DNA from: JBALVT01 sp045110675
GTDB lineage: Bacteria; Pseudomonadota; Gammaproteobacteria; Pseudomonadales; Halieaceae
Direction of reading: 5' to 3'
NCBI GenBank assembly: GCA_045110675.1
Contig: JBGCGJ010000051.1
Location: forward strand, 3,775 to 67,774
Length of the DNA stretch: 64,000 nucleotides
The notes below the pieces were generated by a model. That model was not told where the DNA came from. It searched no databases and saw only the letters and a program-made list of their open reading frames with translations. This document shows positions 53,018 to 61,867 of this stretch, in pieces (the first letter of the stretch is position 1; every line of letters starts with the position of its first letter). A program made the translations under genes and the position numbers.

Positions 53018-53929
53018 ATGCGCATTGGATTAATGGCCGGAGCAACGCCTGGCAATAACAGCATGAAAGATCTTGTCGAGTTTGCCAAAGACGCCGAGAA
53101 ACGAGGTTTTCACAGCTTGTGGTTGGCCAATATTTTTGGCATGGATGCAGTTGGCGCCTGTGCCATCGCCGGCTGGGAAACGGACAAAATCGAATTCGGC
53201 ACCGCGGTTACACCCACATACCCTCGGCATCCTGGTGCACTGGCACAGCAGGCTATTACCACCAGCGTCGCGTGCGACGGACGCTTTGCCCTAGGAATTG
53301 GCCTGTCCCATCAGGTGGTTATCGAGAATATGTACGGCATGTCCTACGACAAGCCGGCAGCCCACATGAGCGAATACCTCAAAATCCTCACGCCGCTGCT
53401 GGCGGGTCAGAAAGCGGATTTCGAGGGTGCACAACTAACCGGCAAGCTGGAACTGGACATTGCCGGAGCAACGGAAGTGCCATTGATCGTCGCTGCCCTG
53501 GGCCCAGCGATGCTCAAGCTCGCCGGCAAACATGCCGATGGCACAATCACCTGGATGACTGGGCCAAAAACAATCGAAAGCCACATAAAACCAGGAATCA
53601 GCGCCGCGGCAAAAGAGGCGGGCCGCAGCGATCCACGTATCGTGTGCGGGCTTCCCATCGCGCTCACCAATGACGTAGCTGGAGCTCGCGAGGCGATTGG
53701 CAAACAGCTCTCTGTCTACGGCATGCTGCCCTCATACCGAGCAATGCTTGACCGCGAGGGCGTGGCTGGGCCGGCCGAACTATCTTTGGTGGGTAACGAG
53801 GCTACCTTGCGCGCTGATCTGCAGCGTTTGCGAGATGCCGGAGTGACGGATTTCAATGCCGCTATAATGCCGCTGGAAGACGGCACGATGAACGCGACTA
53901 TGGATTTGCTGCAATCGGAGCTTGGCTGA
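53018..53929 (+). CDS. LLM-class (luciferase-like) F420/flavin oxidoreductase
   Basis: A 303-residue TIM-barrel oxidoreductase of the LLM family: KDAEKRGFHSLWLANIFGMDAVGACAIAGWETDKIEFGTAVTPTYPRHPGALAQQA and FALGIGLSHQVVIENMYGMSYDKPAAHMSEYLKIL are typical of the F420-dependent subgroup. The reduced cofactor could be F420 or FMN; Gram-negative bacteria seldom make F420, so FMN is also possible. GGAG lies 7 nt before the ATG. It ends at a strong terminator and appears to be a single-gene unit, divergent from the selenoprotein gene. Confidence 0.92.
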   Translation: MRIGLMAGATPGNNSMKDLVEFAKDAEKRGFHSLWLANIFGMDAVGACAIAGWETDKIEFGTAVTPTYPRHPGALAQQAITTSVACDGRFALGIGLSHQVVIENMYGMSYDKPAAHMSEYLKILTPLLAGQKADFEGAQLTGKLELDIAGATEVPLIVAALGPAMLKLAGKHADGTITWMTGPKTIESHIKPGISAAAKEAGRSDPRIVCGLPIALTNDVAGAREAIGKQLSVYGMLPSYRAMLDREGVAGPAELSLVGNEATLRADLQRLRDAGVTDFNAAIMPLEDGTMNATMDLLQSELG

Positions 53930-53952
53930 GTTCAATTGGGATTTCAGTGAGA

Positions 53953-53993
53953 GAAGCCCGAGCCGGAGTCTCCCGCTCGGGCTTCGTTTTTTT
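53953..53993 (+). terminator. Intrinsic terminator of the LLM gene
   Basis: GAAGCCCGAGC (53953-53963) pairs with GCTCGGGCTTC (53975-53985) over 11 bp around an 11-nt loop, followed by G and a run of seven T. It lies 23 nt after the stop codon. Confidence 0.93.
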
Positions 53994-54008
53994 GCGGCAG
54001 CTATAGGG

Positions 54009-54497
54009 TCAGGAAAGATCGTCAAACGTGGTTGCCGGAAGTGGTTCACCCATCACCGCAGAAAACAACAGTTCATCGACTCGACGCATACGGCGACTGA
54101 TCTCTCGACTCATGTTCATTTGAAACAGGGTGAATTGTTCGAGATCGTGTTGGTAAATTTCGTGCAATATCGATGTCGTTATCTCCAGGGCCTTGCAGGA
54201 TTCCACCGCAAGCGCGGAGGCACTGCGCGGAAAAAAATCAATGAGTGCCATCTCCCCGAAACAGTCTCCGGCAACCATGCACCGCAGCACTTTTGAGGAA
54301 GACTCCCAGGTCTTATAGATTTCCACTTGGCCTGTTTGCAGAACATACATGGCTTGGGTTTGATCACCTTCGCGAAAAAAATGTTGTCCGGCAGATACCT
54401 CTACCGGTTTAGCGAGTTTGGCGACCAGGTCGAGGGTTGCGGCATTCAAGCCACCAAATGCCGGCATCTCTGCCAGTAGTTCTAATCTTTCGTTCAT
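54009..54497 (-). CDS. Single-domain cyclic-nucleotide-binding protein
   Basis: A 162-residue protein consisting of one cNMP-binding domain with the phosphate cassette GDCFGEMALIDFFPRSASALA, which keeps the Glu and Arg that contact the cyclic nucleotide, and a C-terminal dimerisation-like helix. It has no helix-turn-helix, so it is not a Crp-type regulator. With the cyclase (45533) and the cNMP-GGDEF protein (50147) nearby, it may be a cAMP or cGMP adaptor. Its partner is unknown. Confidence 0.87.
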   Translation of the reverse strand: MNERLELLAEMPAFGGLNAATLDLVAKLAKPVEVSAGQHFFREGDQTQAMYVLQTGQVEIYKTWESSSKVLRCMVAGDCFGEMALIDFFPRSASALAVESCKALEITTSILHEIYQHDLEQFTLFQMNMSREISRRMRRVDELLFSAVMGEPLPATTFDDLS

Positions 54498-54635
54498 TGT
54501 GGCTCTTTTTATATAGTTCGGATACAGGCCGAAATGTCGAGTTGATCTGATACGGGTGTCTAGATTATTCGCTTTCGCAAGCGGCTACAACAAACGCAAC
54601 TAATCCAAAAATATGAGACGTTGCCCCAGCAACTA

Positions 54636-55388
54636 TCAGGCCCTGGCCCAGTGACTCTGAAGAGCCTGCGCTGCAGACGCGGCGCCCTCAAACATCCACC
54701 AGTGCCCCTGCCCCTCCAGTGTATGTACACTGGCACCGAGATCGCTAGCTACCGATACACACATTTCCGGCGTGCCAGCATAGTGATCATCCGTCGCTAT
54801 GAATACCATGCCAGGACGCTGCCCGGTCGTCTTTAAGTGCTCTCCCAACTTCTGCATCTGAGGTTGGGCAGCCGAGCGGTAGAGCGAGAGCACACACTTC
54901 CCCATATCCGGGTCGCGCTGTGAGGCCAATTCAGATGCGATTTCTTTCGGAACGCCCAGCGACATAAACATCTCAACCATTTGATCCTGGGGTAAACCAA
55001 ACATGGCTTCAACTGCCTGCTCACCCACTTCCGGCGTTTGCCAGGCCTGCGCGCCGTCGTGCCAGACATAATCATGATGTATAAGTCCGGCACAATCTGC
55101 GCTCCAGGAACGCAAAAGGTCCGGGCGCTCGGCAAGAACACCATAGACATGTGCCGCACCCCAATCGTGTCCAACTATGTCGACATTCCCGCCAAGATTC
55201 TCCAGCTGCTGAATCAACCAACTTCGATATCCGGTCTGGGTAGCCTCGAATCCAGCGGGTACATGTGCGCCAAACCCAGGAGGAGATAAGCTTACAAGGT
55301 CATTCGTGCCAAGGCGGCTTAGTTCGTCGAACAGTGGACCCCACAGGGCATTGGTCTCGGGCACTCCATGAACAAACACTTTAGGCAT
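54636..55388 (-). CDS. Alpha/beta hydrolase (haloalkane dehalogenase/epoxide hydrolase-like)
   Basis: A 250-residue alpha/beta hydrolase with an aspartate nucleophile: D75 in VDIVGHDWGAAHVYG, the oxyanion region VFVHGVPETNALW (HGxP type) and the catalytic His in EGQGHWWMFEG. The HDWG motif places it with epoxide hydrolases and haloalkane dehalogenases. I chose the ATG at 55388 because AAGGA lies 7 nt upstream; an ATG at 55403 adds five residues. It stands alone; the substrate is not known. Confidence 0.88.
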   Translation of the reverse strand: MPKVFVHGVPETNALWGPLFDELSRLGTNDLVSLSPPGFGAHVPAGFEATQTGYRSWLIQQLENLGGNVDIVGHDWGAAHVYGVLAERPDLLRSWSADCAGLIHHDYVWHDGAQAWQTPEVGEQAVEAMFGLPQDQMVEMFMSLGVPKEIASELASQRDPDMGKCVLSLYRSAAQPQMQKLGEHLKTTGQRPGMVFIATDDHYAGTPEMCVSVASDLGASVHTLEGQGHWWMFEGAASAAQALQSHWARA

Positions 55389-55451
55389 TTGGATATCCTT
55401 CATATTTTAGGGAAAGGGTTTACATGTGGTCTGGAAAATAGTTTTCAGCCG

Positions 55452-55985
55452 CTACTGCAACACACGAACCGCGGTATCACTATCGCAGGCTGGGCGACTG
55501 AGAAAAGTCTCCGAGGAATCTACCAGCGCTACATTTGACAAAAAAGAGCGCCCGAGCAATATGGCGTAATTGAATTTATCCCGGTCAGTCAGACTGAATT
55601 CAGTACGATAAACCTGGTTGTACAAACAGATTTCCTGGGTAACTACAGGACGACTGATGTTTGCTGCCCCGTGGCGTTTAATGGTCACTTCCCGCACCAA
55701 TGGACCTTCCCGGCGCAAGATCTGTTCTTTTTCGGTGTCGACATCTTCATCAGTAAAATCAAAGCGTACCCAGGGTTTGCCGTCGCGATGGAATCTTTCA
55801 ATATTAGTCGCCTGCAATGAAGAGGTTTTGGCGCCGACATCGAGCTTGGTCTTGATACGCATCCCCGCACCTCGCAGTTGCGTTGTTTCGAGCCAACCCA
55901 AAACCATTTTCGGCGCGCGCTCGCCAGCCTGCGCCAGCAGCGGTATAGTCGAAAAGAGTGTGACTATTAGATAAGTACGAATCAT
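55452..55985 (-). CDS. Retropepsin-like (RimB/DUF785) exported protein
   Basis: A 177-residue secreted protein with a signal peptide (MIRTYLIVTLFSTIPLLAQA) and a domain of the family annotated as ATP-dependent zinc protease/RimB, which has a retropepsin fold. The active-site region reads IKTKLDVGAKTSSLQA, where most homologues have VDTGARTSALHA. The Asp is kept but Thr of DTG is Val. LLGRSFL near the C-terminus matches the conserved hydrophobic-Gly element. The start at 55985 follows GGGAGGG. Activity is uncertain given the substitution. Confidence 0.85.
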   Translation of the reverse strand: MIRTYLIVTLFSTIPLLAQAGERAPKMVLGWLETTQLRGAGMRIKTKLDVGAKTSSLQATNIERFHRDGKPWVRFDFTDEDVDTEKEQILRREGPLVREVTIKRHGAANISRPVVTQEICLYNQVYRTEFSLTDRDKFNYAILLGRSFLSNVALVDSSETFLSRPACDSDTAVRVLQ

Positions 55986-56250
55986 TTTACCCTCCCATTT
56001 ACCCGCCATAATTGATGCGCGCAGGTAATCTCCAAACAGTGTGTCTCTATCGATTTTTTATTTCCTACCCGCACGATTTAGCAACCAGTGCAATCAACTG
56101 TAATATGCATCATTAGCCGCATGCAAACGCTCTGTGAATAACAACTATGTGCGTAAAACTAAGACTTTCCGACTAGTCCTTCAGTCGCCATGGAACAATA
56201 TTTATTTCGACTATAGTGAATTGCATGCTCGAGGTGAAGACGGCAAGCTG

Positions 56251-57165
56251 CTATGAGCTTTGCGCCCGCCCTGACCGACGGGCCTGAAGATACAGACCCC
56301 AGGCGTTGCCGGCGATAATCAGCGCAGCCCCGATCAACAACCAAACGGTCACACTTTCGTCGTAGAGCCACCAGGCGACAACCATAATCAAAGGCAACCG
56401 CAAGTAGTCCATTGGCATAACAACCGAGGCATCCGCATTGGACAGTGCACGAGTCAGGCAATAGTGCGCCGCCAAGGCGGTAATCGCCGCCGCCACCAAC
56501 CAAAGTTCGCTCCCTGTCGGCGGCAGACGCAACTGTGCTCCGGGTAATAAAATCATCAGGGACATCAGTCCCTGCATTAGCGTCATGTAAAACAGCACGA
56601 CCAGAAAAGCGTGAGAGTGCTCGCTCAAAAGTTGGGTAAGCTTGCGGGTAACAATCACGTTGACGCCAAAACAGAATGCGCCCGCCAGCATGACCAAACT
56701 CGCTGGATTAATCACGACAGTCCCAGGTCTCAGAATCAGCAGCACACCAGCGAAACCCAATAGCAAAGATATCCAGCGCCCACGATTTAGTGCCTCCCCC
56801 ATAAAAAGCGCGGCCAGCAGTGCCGCCCACAGTGGTGTTGTGAACTCCAAGGCAAACACTTCTGCCAATGGCAGTGCAGCAATAGCCACCAACCACGCGC
56901 ACTGACCGGCAAAATGGGTGACATTGCGCAAGGTATGCCAGGCAACCAGCTGTGGTCGCAGTCCTTGTCTATTCAGGACACCAACCCGGGCCAGTATCGC
57001 CACAACAATCAGCAAACCCAGTAGACTGCGCCAGAACAGAATTTCCACGGTACCCATCATCACCGTGAGCTCTCTACTGGCGACTGCCAGAAGGGAAAAA
57101 CAGCTCAAGGCCAGCAACATCCAGGCGATCGCAGTGCCGGTAGAAGTTTTTGTTATTGGGGTCAT
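56251..57165 (-). CDS. EamA/DMT family transporter
   Basis: A 304-residue membrane protein with ten predicted helices in two EamA repeats. The first repeat contains LFWRSLLGLLIVVAILARVG and LPLAEVFALEFTTPLWAALLAALFMGEAL, and the second HYCLTRALSNADASVVMPMDYLRLPLIMVVAWWLYDE. Such transporters export or import metabolites, and the substrate cannot be told from sequence. It is followed on the minus strand by 265 nt without a gene before the retropepsin-like gene, so it is probably monocistronic. Confidence 0.92.
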   Translation of the reverse strand: MTPITKTSTGTAIAWMLLALSCFSLLAVASRELTVMMGTVEILFWRSLLGLLIVVAILARVGVLNRQGLRPQLVAWHTLRNVTHFAGQCAWLVAIAALPLAEVFALEFTTPLWAALLAALFMGEALNRGRWISLLLGFAGVLLILRPGTVVINPASLVMLAGAFCFGVNVIVTRKLTQLLSEHSHAFLVVLFYMTLMQGLMSLMILLPGAQLRLPPTGSELWLVAAAITALAAHYCLTRALSNADASVVMPMDYLRLPLIMVVAWWLYDESVTVWLLIGAALIIAGNAWGLYLQARRSGRAQSS

Positions 57166-57326
57166 CGAGTCGCTTAGGTCCGGAAATTCCGCATAGAGTG
57201 CTTTGGAGTATATTTACGTTAGATTAACTTTGTGAGTTTGGTCGCATACAACAATGACAGCCAATCTACACTATACTGAAGTACACCGTCATTAATTAGT
57301 CGAAACCACCAAATAGAGTAAAGCCG

Positions 57327-58553
57327 ATGAATGCACACATCCCAGACCCCTACTCCATTGCTATAGAAGAACTGGACCCAAGCGCTGGAGCTCTTTTTCA
57401 ACGGCAACAACACTGGGCTTACTTTGAGCGCCTACGCAAGGAGGATCCGGTTCATTTTGTTGACAGCGCCGAGTTTGGACCCTATTGGTCGATCACCCGA
57501 TTCGAAGACATCATGTTCGTTGATACCCATCACAAAGAGTTTTCTTCTGAGCCGGTCATTGTGATTGGAGAACCGGAATCAGATTTCATACCACCACAGT
57601 TTATCGCTATGGACCCGCCCAAACATGACATTCAGCGAGCAACCGTTTCCCCCGCTGTCGCACCTAAACAACTGAGTGAATGGGAAGGATTGATTCGTGG
57701 GCGAGTGCAGAAAGTGCTGGATGATCTTCCGATCGGTGAAAGCTTTAACTGGGTGGAGCGCGTATCCATAGAGTTAACTGGACGTATGCTGGCCACGCTA
57801 TTTGATATTCCCCAGGAAGATCGGCGTAAATTAACCGATTGGTCGGACGTCGCCACATCGACTCCGGCGGTTGGTATGACTGGCATTTCCCTGGAGGTTC
57901 GCGAGGCTGGGCTGCGCGAGTGCCTGGCCTATTTCACTGAAGTGTGGAACCGGCGAGTTAACGAACCACCGGCGATGGACTTTATCTCCTTGCTTGCCCA
58001 CAACCCTGAAACTCGGGATATGGATCCTTTGGAATACCTGGGCAACTTAATTCTTCTTATTGTCGGCGGCAATGACACAACTCGCAACTCAATGAGTGGT
58101 GGCGTTTATGCCCTCAACAAATTCCCGGATCAGTTTCAAAAACTCAAGAATGACCACTCACTGATAAGTAATATGGTATCGGAGATTATACGCTGGCAAA
58201 CGCCTCTAGCTCACATGCGCCGCATAGCCACCCAGGATGTGGAGCTCGGCGGCAAAACGATCAAAAAAGGTGACAAAGTAGTCATGTGGTATATCTCGGG
58301 TAACCGGGATGATGAGGTCATCGACCAGCCCAATGAATTCATTATCGACCGCGCCAAAGCCCGTCACCACATCTCCTTTGGCTTCGGTATTCATCGCTGC
58401 ATGGGAAATAGGCTTGCAGAAATGCAATTGCGTATTTTGTGGGAGGAATTGCTGGCGCGTTTTTCTGATATCGAGGTGCTGGGGGAGCCCGAGCGTGTCC
58501 AATCCAATTTTGTGATGGGCTATACCGATCTTCAGGTAAAACTGCACGCTTAA
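57327..58553 (+). CDS. CYP153 family alkane/fatty acid terminal hydroxylase
   Basis: A 408-residue cytochrome P450 of the CYP153 family, which hydroxylates the end carbon of medium-chain alkanes and related molecules. It matches the family in GPYWSITRFEDIMFV, LLIVGGNDTTRNSM (247-252), the ExxR of VSEIIRWQTPLAHMRR (286-289), VVMWYISGNRDDEVID and the heme loop SFGFGIHRCMGNRLAE with C358. CYP153 needs a ferredoxin and a ferredoxin reductase, but neither is beside it. It ends at an intrinsic terminator. A 5' gap of 160 nt separates it from the divergent transporter gene. Confidence 0.95.
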   Translation: MNAHIPDPYSIAIEELDPSAGALFQRQQHWAYFERLRKEDPVHFVDSAEFGPYWSITRFEDIMFVDTHHKEFSSEPVIVIGEPESDFIPPQFIAMDPPKHDIQRATVSPAVAPKQLSEWEGLIRGRVQKVLDDLPIGESFNWVERVSIELTGRMLATLFDIPQEDRRKLTDWSDVATSTPAVGMTGISLEVREAGLRECLAYFTEVWNRRVNEPPAMDFISLLAHNPETRDMDPLEYLGNLILLIVGGNDTTRNSMSGGVYALNKFPDQFQKLKNDHSLISNMVSEIIRWQTPLAHMRRIATQDVELGGKTIKKGDKVVMWYISGNRDDEVIDQPNEFIIDRAKARHHISFGFGIHRCMGNRLAEMQLRILWEELLARFSDIEVLGEPERVQSNFVMGYTDLQVKLHA

Positions 58554-58895
58554 TATCGTTGTCGCGCGCTGCAAAGCCGCTAAACCTCGATGATCGTCGA
58601 TTATAACTGGGAGTGTCGCTGCTCACCGACACTCTAGTGCTTTGTTTTTATTCGCTATTTCTGCCAGCAACCACCTTCAGTCGCAAATAGCCGACGATTA
58701 CCTCCCGCTATTGGCGGGAAAGATCCCCCCCTAAAACGTAAACCTCTGAAATAGTTGGGAAATTTGTTTTTGGTATGGATATTGCGAACACCTCGATTAT
58801 GAGTTGCCGCGTCCTGCTCAGAACCAGGCCGACTCACACACTACCCACAGTTTCGATTAACTGGGGACGTTGTTAATTGATTCAGAGGTTGTGCA
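58554..58895. other. Intergenic region after CYP153
   Basis: These 342 nt hold the CYP153 terminator (58611-58652) and a small hairpin with TCCCGC/GCGGGA arms near 58704-58720. No gene is visible. The last 100 nt should hold the promoter of the lipoprotein gene that starts at 58896. Confidence 0.5.
58611..58652 (+). terminator. Intrinsic terminator of the CYP153 gene
   Basis: GAGTGTCG (58611-58618) pairs with CGACACTC (58627-58634) around an 8-nt loop. A T-rich tail (TTTGTTTTTATT) begins about 7 nt later. The separation from the stem is slightly long, so efficiency may be moderate. Confidence 0.7.
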
Positions 58896-60323
58896 ATGAT
58901 TTTTTCCAACATGGGTTTTCTTGAATTCTTCTCATCACGGAAAGTTCTCTTGGGGCTTGTTATTCTCCTCTTGCCCAGCTGCCGCCTAATCATAACGACG
59001 GACAATACGGGAAGTATTGTTTCTACTTCCGGCTCAGCAAGTTGCGACCAGGCTTCCTGCGTAATTCCAATAGACGCACCTTTGCGCGAAACCTTTACCG
59101 CTGTAGCCGCCGAGGGTTATCGATTCGTGCGCTGGGAGGGTGTTTGCGATAGAGCAAAAAAGGAAGTGTGTAAATTAAATCTCTCGCCACTTCCCCAACA
59201 GCTTATTCAATTCGACGGAGATGTAAGTCTCTCTGCGGTATTTGAATCCTCTGCGTTTAGAAGAGCCTGGTACCGCGATGAGGATCGCGACGGCTTCGGC
59301 GCACCGAACAACAGTGTAATGGCCTTTGAGCGTCCAAAGGGTTTTGTAATCAATAGCGAAGATTGTGATGACAATGTACGCCGAATTCATCCGGCGGCCA
59401 GAGAACGCGAAGACGGACGCGACAACAATTGCGATGGCCAGATTGATGAGGGCTTCAATGTTGATGAAATGACCCGAACATTTTACCGAGATGTGGACGG
59501 CGATGGCTTTGGGCGATCCTCCGGTGCCATAGAGTCTACGGAACCGATTGACGGCTATGTCGAAAACGCCCAGGACTGCGATGACAACAACAACCGCATC
59601 TTTCCGGGAGCGCGCGAGGAATTTGATAGCCTGGACAACAATTGCGACGGTGTCATCGATGAGGGCTTCACCCAGCGCACTTACTACCGAGATGTCGACG
59701 GCGATGGGTTCGGCGATGCCAGCAATTCAGTGCAGGATATTTCCCAACCACTGGGTTACGTTACCAACAGTACCGACAACTGCGTGGACATTAGCAACCC
59801 CTCTCAGACGGATATAGATAGGGATGGCATTGGAGATGCCTGCGACACGGTGAACAACGATGACAACGGCGGCGGTTTCGGTTCCTGTAGTTTAACCATT
59901 GAAGAACAGGCAATGCTCGACCGGGTGAACGCAACCCGATCGCAAGCGCGCGTGTGCGGTGACCGAGGGTCCTTCCCTGCCGTATCGCCACTGTCCTGGA
60001 GTTGCGAATTGGAAACAGCGGCGACGAACCACTCGATGGACATGGCGAATCGCAATTTTTTCAGCCATACCGGGTCCAATGGACAATCCGTTGGTGAACG
60101 GGCAACGCAGGCCGGATACACCTGGTCATCGATTGGCGAGAACATTGCCGCAGGTCTTTCATTTAGCTCGGTCGATGCCGTAGTACAGGGATGGATTGAC
60201 AGCCCTGGGCACTGTGCCAATTTGATGCGATCTAACTACACGGATTTGGGAGCAGCGAAGTTCAGCAATCCTTCGAGTACGTACAATGTTTACTGGACAC
60301 AAGTGTTCGGCAGGCCGCGCTAG
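58896..60323 (+). CDS. Lipoprotein with MopE-type repeats and a CAP (SCP/PR-1) domain
   Basis: A 475-residue lipoprotein. The signal ends in LLPSC (Cys29). A domain with internal cysteines (about 40-115) precedes three metal-binding repeats of the MopE/PF11617 type, each with a YRDxDxDGFG start, DCDDNxxxIxPxAxE and DNNCDGxIDEG. A thrombospondin type-3-like stretch (SQTDIDRDGIGDACD) follows, and then a C-terminal CAP domain (about 335-475) with NHSMDMANRNFFSHTGSNGQ, GENIA and SPGHCANLMRSNYTDLG. The Asp-rich repeats should bind calcium or another metal. This is an unusual combination and the protein is probably on the cell surface. It ends 9 nt before the converging YCII gene. Confidence 0.92.
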   Translation: MIFSNMGFLEFFSSRKVLLGLVILLLPSCRLIITTDNTGSIVSTSGSASCDQASCVIPIDAPLRETFTAVAAEGYRFVRWEGVCDRAKKEVCKLNLSPLPQQLIQFDGDVSLSAVFESSAFRRAWYRDEDRDGFGAPNNSVMAFERPKGFVINSEDCDDNVRRIHPAAREREDGRDNNCDGQIDEGFNVDEMTRTFYRDVDGDGFGRSSGAIESTEPIDGYVENAQDCDDNNNRIFPGAREEFDSLDNNCDGVIDEGFTQRTYYRDVDGDGFGDASNSVQDISQPLGYVTNSTDNCVDISNPSQTDIDRDGIGDACDTVNNDDNGGGFGSCSLTIEEQAMLDRVNATRSQARVCGDRGSFPAVSPLSWSCELETAATNHSMDMANRNFFSHTGSNGQSVGERATQAGYTWSSIGENIAAGLSFSSVDAVVQGWIDSPGHCANLMRSNYTDLGAAKFSNPSSTYNVYWTQVFGRPR

Positions 60324-60332
60324 TTGAGTGCG

Positions 60333-60692
60333 CTACTGCCGCCACGGATAAAAAACACTAAGCGGTTCGATTCGGACATTAAAAATACCTGCTTGAACGC
60401 CGGGGTCAGAATGTATTATCGCCTCAGCTGCCGTTAACGATGTCATCTGGAGAATGACTACCCCTAGGTCTCCATACCTCGCGCCAAGGACAATAGTGCC
60501 CTCCCCCCGCAAACGATTGAGATTTGCCGAGTGCTCTCGGAACTGGGGTTGCTCTGTCGGCGGCACAGAATGATCCCAACTCGGCCCCGTTTCAAAGTGA
60601 ACGATAAATAGCGGATCTCGTGTGACTTCGTTCGCAGTAGCGAACACTGGAACTAGCAACGCCAAAACGATGTAGAGCATTCTTAATGTCAT
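60333..60692 (-). CDS. Exported YCII-like domain protein
   Basis: A 119-residue protein with a signal peptide (MLYIVLALLVPVFATANE) and a YCII-related domain: FREHSANLNRLRGEGTIVLGARYGDLGVVILQMTSLTAAEAIIHSDPGVQAGIFNVRIEPLSVFY. The family is a ferredoxin-like fold with a conserved His and Asp, both visible. Exported members are uncommon. No function is established for such proteins. Confidence 0.8.
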   Translation of the reverse strand: MTLRMLYIVLALLVPVFATANEVTRDPLFIVHFETGPSWDHSVPPTEQPQFREHSANLNRLRGEGTIVLGARYGDLGVVILQMTSLTAAEAIIHSDPGVQAGIFNVRIEPLSVFYPWRQ

Positions 60693-60775
60693 TCGACTAA
60701 TCTCCTTTCACCTGAGGATCCGGACCTCGAAAGTTCTTACCCCGATTCTAAATACCCGCAGCAGCGCGTAGCGCA

Positions 60776-61336
60776 TTATTCCGGTGTCTCGGCTTGAGGT
60801 TTTTCCGGCACCCCCGCCCGAGCAATTGCCTGGGCAATGTAGAGTGGAATTGGGCCGCCCTCACCACCATCTTGCAAATCCTGCGGTTCGTTCTGGCTGA
60901 GTATCACACCCACCTGACCGGCAGAGGGACTGACATAAAAGGCAGTGCCGTAATAGCCAGACCAGTAGAAATCACCGTTACTGGTGGGAATCTTGGCAAG
61001 CTCTTCATCGGCAGTGACTGCCATGCCTAATCCCCAACCAATACCCTCTAATCCCACGGATGCAAGAACACAGTCCGGCATATGCAGTTCAATCATGTCG
61101 GCGATGGTTTCCGATTGCAGTACGCGCACGCCCTGGTACTCCCCGCGATTCCATAACATCAGAGCGAATCGCATATAGTCTTCCGCCGTGGAAACCAGCC
61201 CGCTACCGCCTGGTGTCCAGTAGGCATCGAAACCAGGAACAGCGACCACAAGATCGCCATTGTCATCCTGGGTGTATACGGTGGCAGTGCCTTTCGGTAA
61301 ACCGTCTATTGAAATTGAGGATTTACGAATTGTCAT
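60776..61336 (-). pseudogene. C-terminal fragment of a beta-lactamase family serine hydrolase
   Basis: This 186-codon frame matches only the C-terminal half of PF00144 serine hydrolases (GTATVYTQDDNGDLVVAVPGFDAYWTPGGSGLVSTAEDYMRFALMLWNRGEYQGVRVLQSETI, and later FYWSGYYGTAFYVSPSAGQVGVILSQNEP). The catalytic SxxK and YxN motifs and about 200 N-terminal residues are missing, and only 12 nt separate it from the MarR gene upstream. It is most likely a deletion remnant joined to the MarR operon. A short non-catalytic protein may still be made from the ATG at 61336. Confidence 0.75.
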
Positions 61337-61348
61337 TGGAACGCAATG

Positions 61349-61786
61349 CTAGCCTCTGCCAGGACCGAGTTCATCTATGATTGTTGCGAGAATGTCAGCC
61401 AAACTATCAATTGCTTCAACACCAAGCGACCTGTCGAGGATAGCATTAAGTTTGTCGAACGCTTTCGAGGATTCACTCAGTGCTTGAATACCGGCATCTG
61501 TCGCGCTTAGCTCCCAAGCTCTGGCGTCAGCGCTCGACCGCCGCTTCTCTATATAGCCTGCTTTTAATAATCTTGCAGCCATTGCCGTAATTGCGCTTTC
61601 GCGCTGTGACAACGTATCCGCGAGTTCTCGCTGAGTCACCAAACCTCGTGAAACGACAATCGACATTACCGCTGCTTGCGCTGTCGTCATTCCACCAGCC
61701 GTCCTTAGTGATGCATCGGCGTTAATTTTTAATTCGTGTGCCGCCCTTTGTAGCAGGAAGTAGATCCGTTTCTCCGACGCTGGCAT
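61349..61786 (-). CDS. MarR family transcriptional regulator
   Basis: A 145-residue MarR regulator with the winged helix visible as TTAQAAVMSIVVSRGLVTQRELADTLSQRESAITAMAARLLKAGYIEKRRSSADARAWELSATDAG. It is divergent from the amidohydrolase gene at 61868, with a 22-bp near-palindrome between them, so it probably represses that gene and itself. The fragment of a serine hydrolase follows in the same direction. Confidence 0.92.
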   Translation of the reverse strand: MPASEKRIYFLLQRAAHELKINADASLRTAGGMTTAQAAVMSIVVSRGLVTQRELADTLSQRESAITAMAARLLKAGYIEKRRSSADARAWELSATDAGIQALSESSKAFDKLNAILDRSLGVEAIDSLADILATIIDELGPGRG

Positions 61787-61824
61787 TTCGATCTCTCTCA
61801 GCTTTACATTGAATGTCTTACCTT

Positions 61825-61846
61825 TATACTACACTAGTGAAGTATA
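61825..61846. promoter_or_regulatory. MarR-type operator palindrome
   Basis: TATACT-N10-AGTATA with the inner core CACTAGTG forms a near-perfect 22-bp inverted repeat. Only the single bases flanking the core do not pair. It lies 38 nt upstream of the marR start and about 21 nt upstream of the amidohydrolase start. Size and symmetry fit a MarR dimer site. Confidence 0.75.
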
Positions 61847-61867
61847 TATGACGAGGTACAGTTGAGT

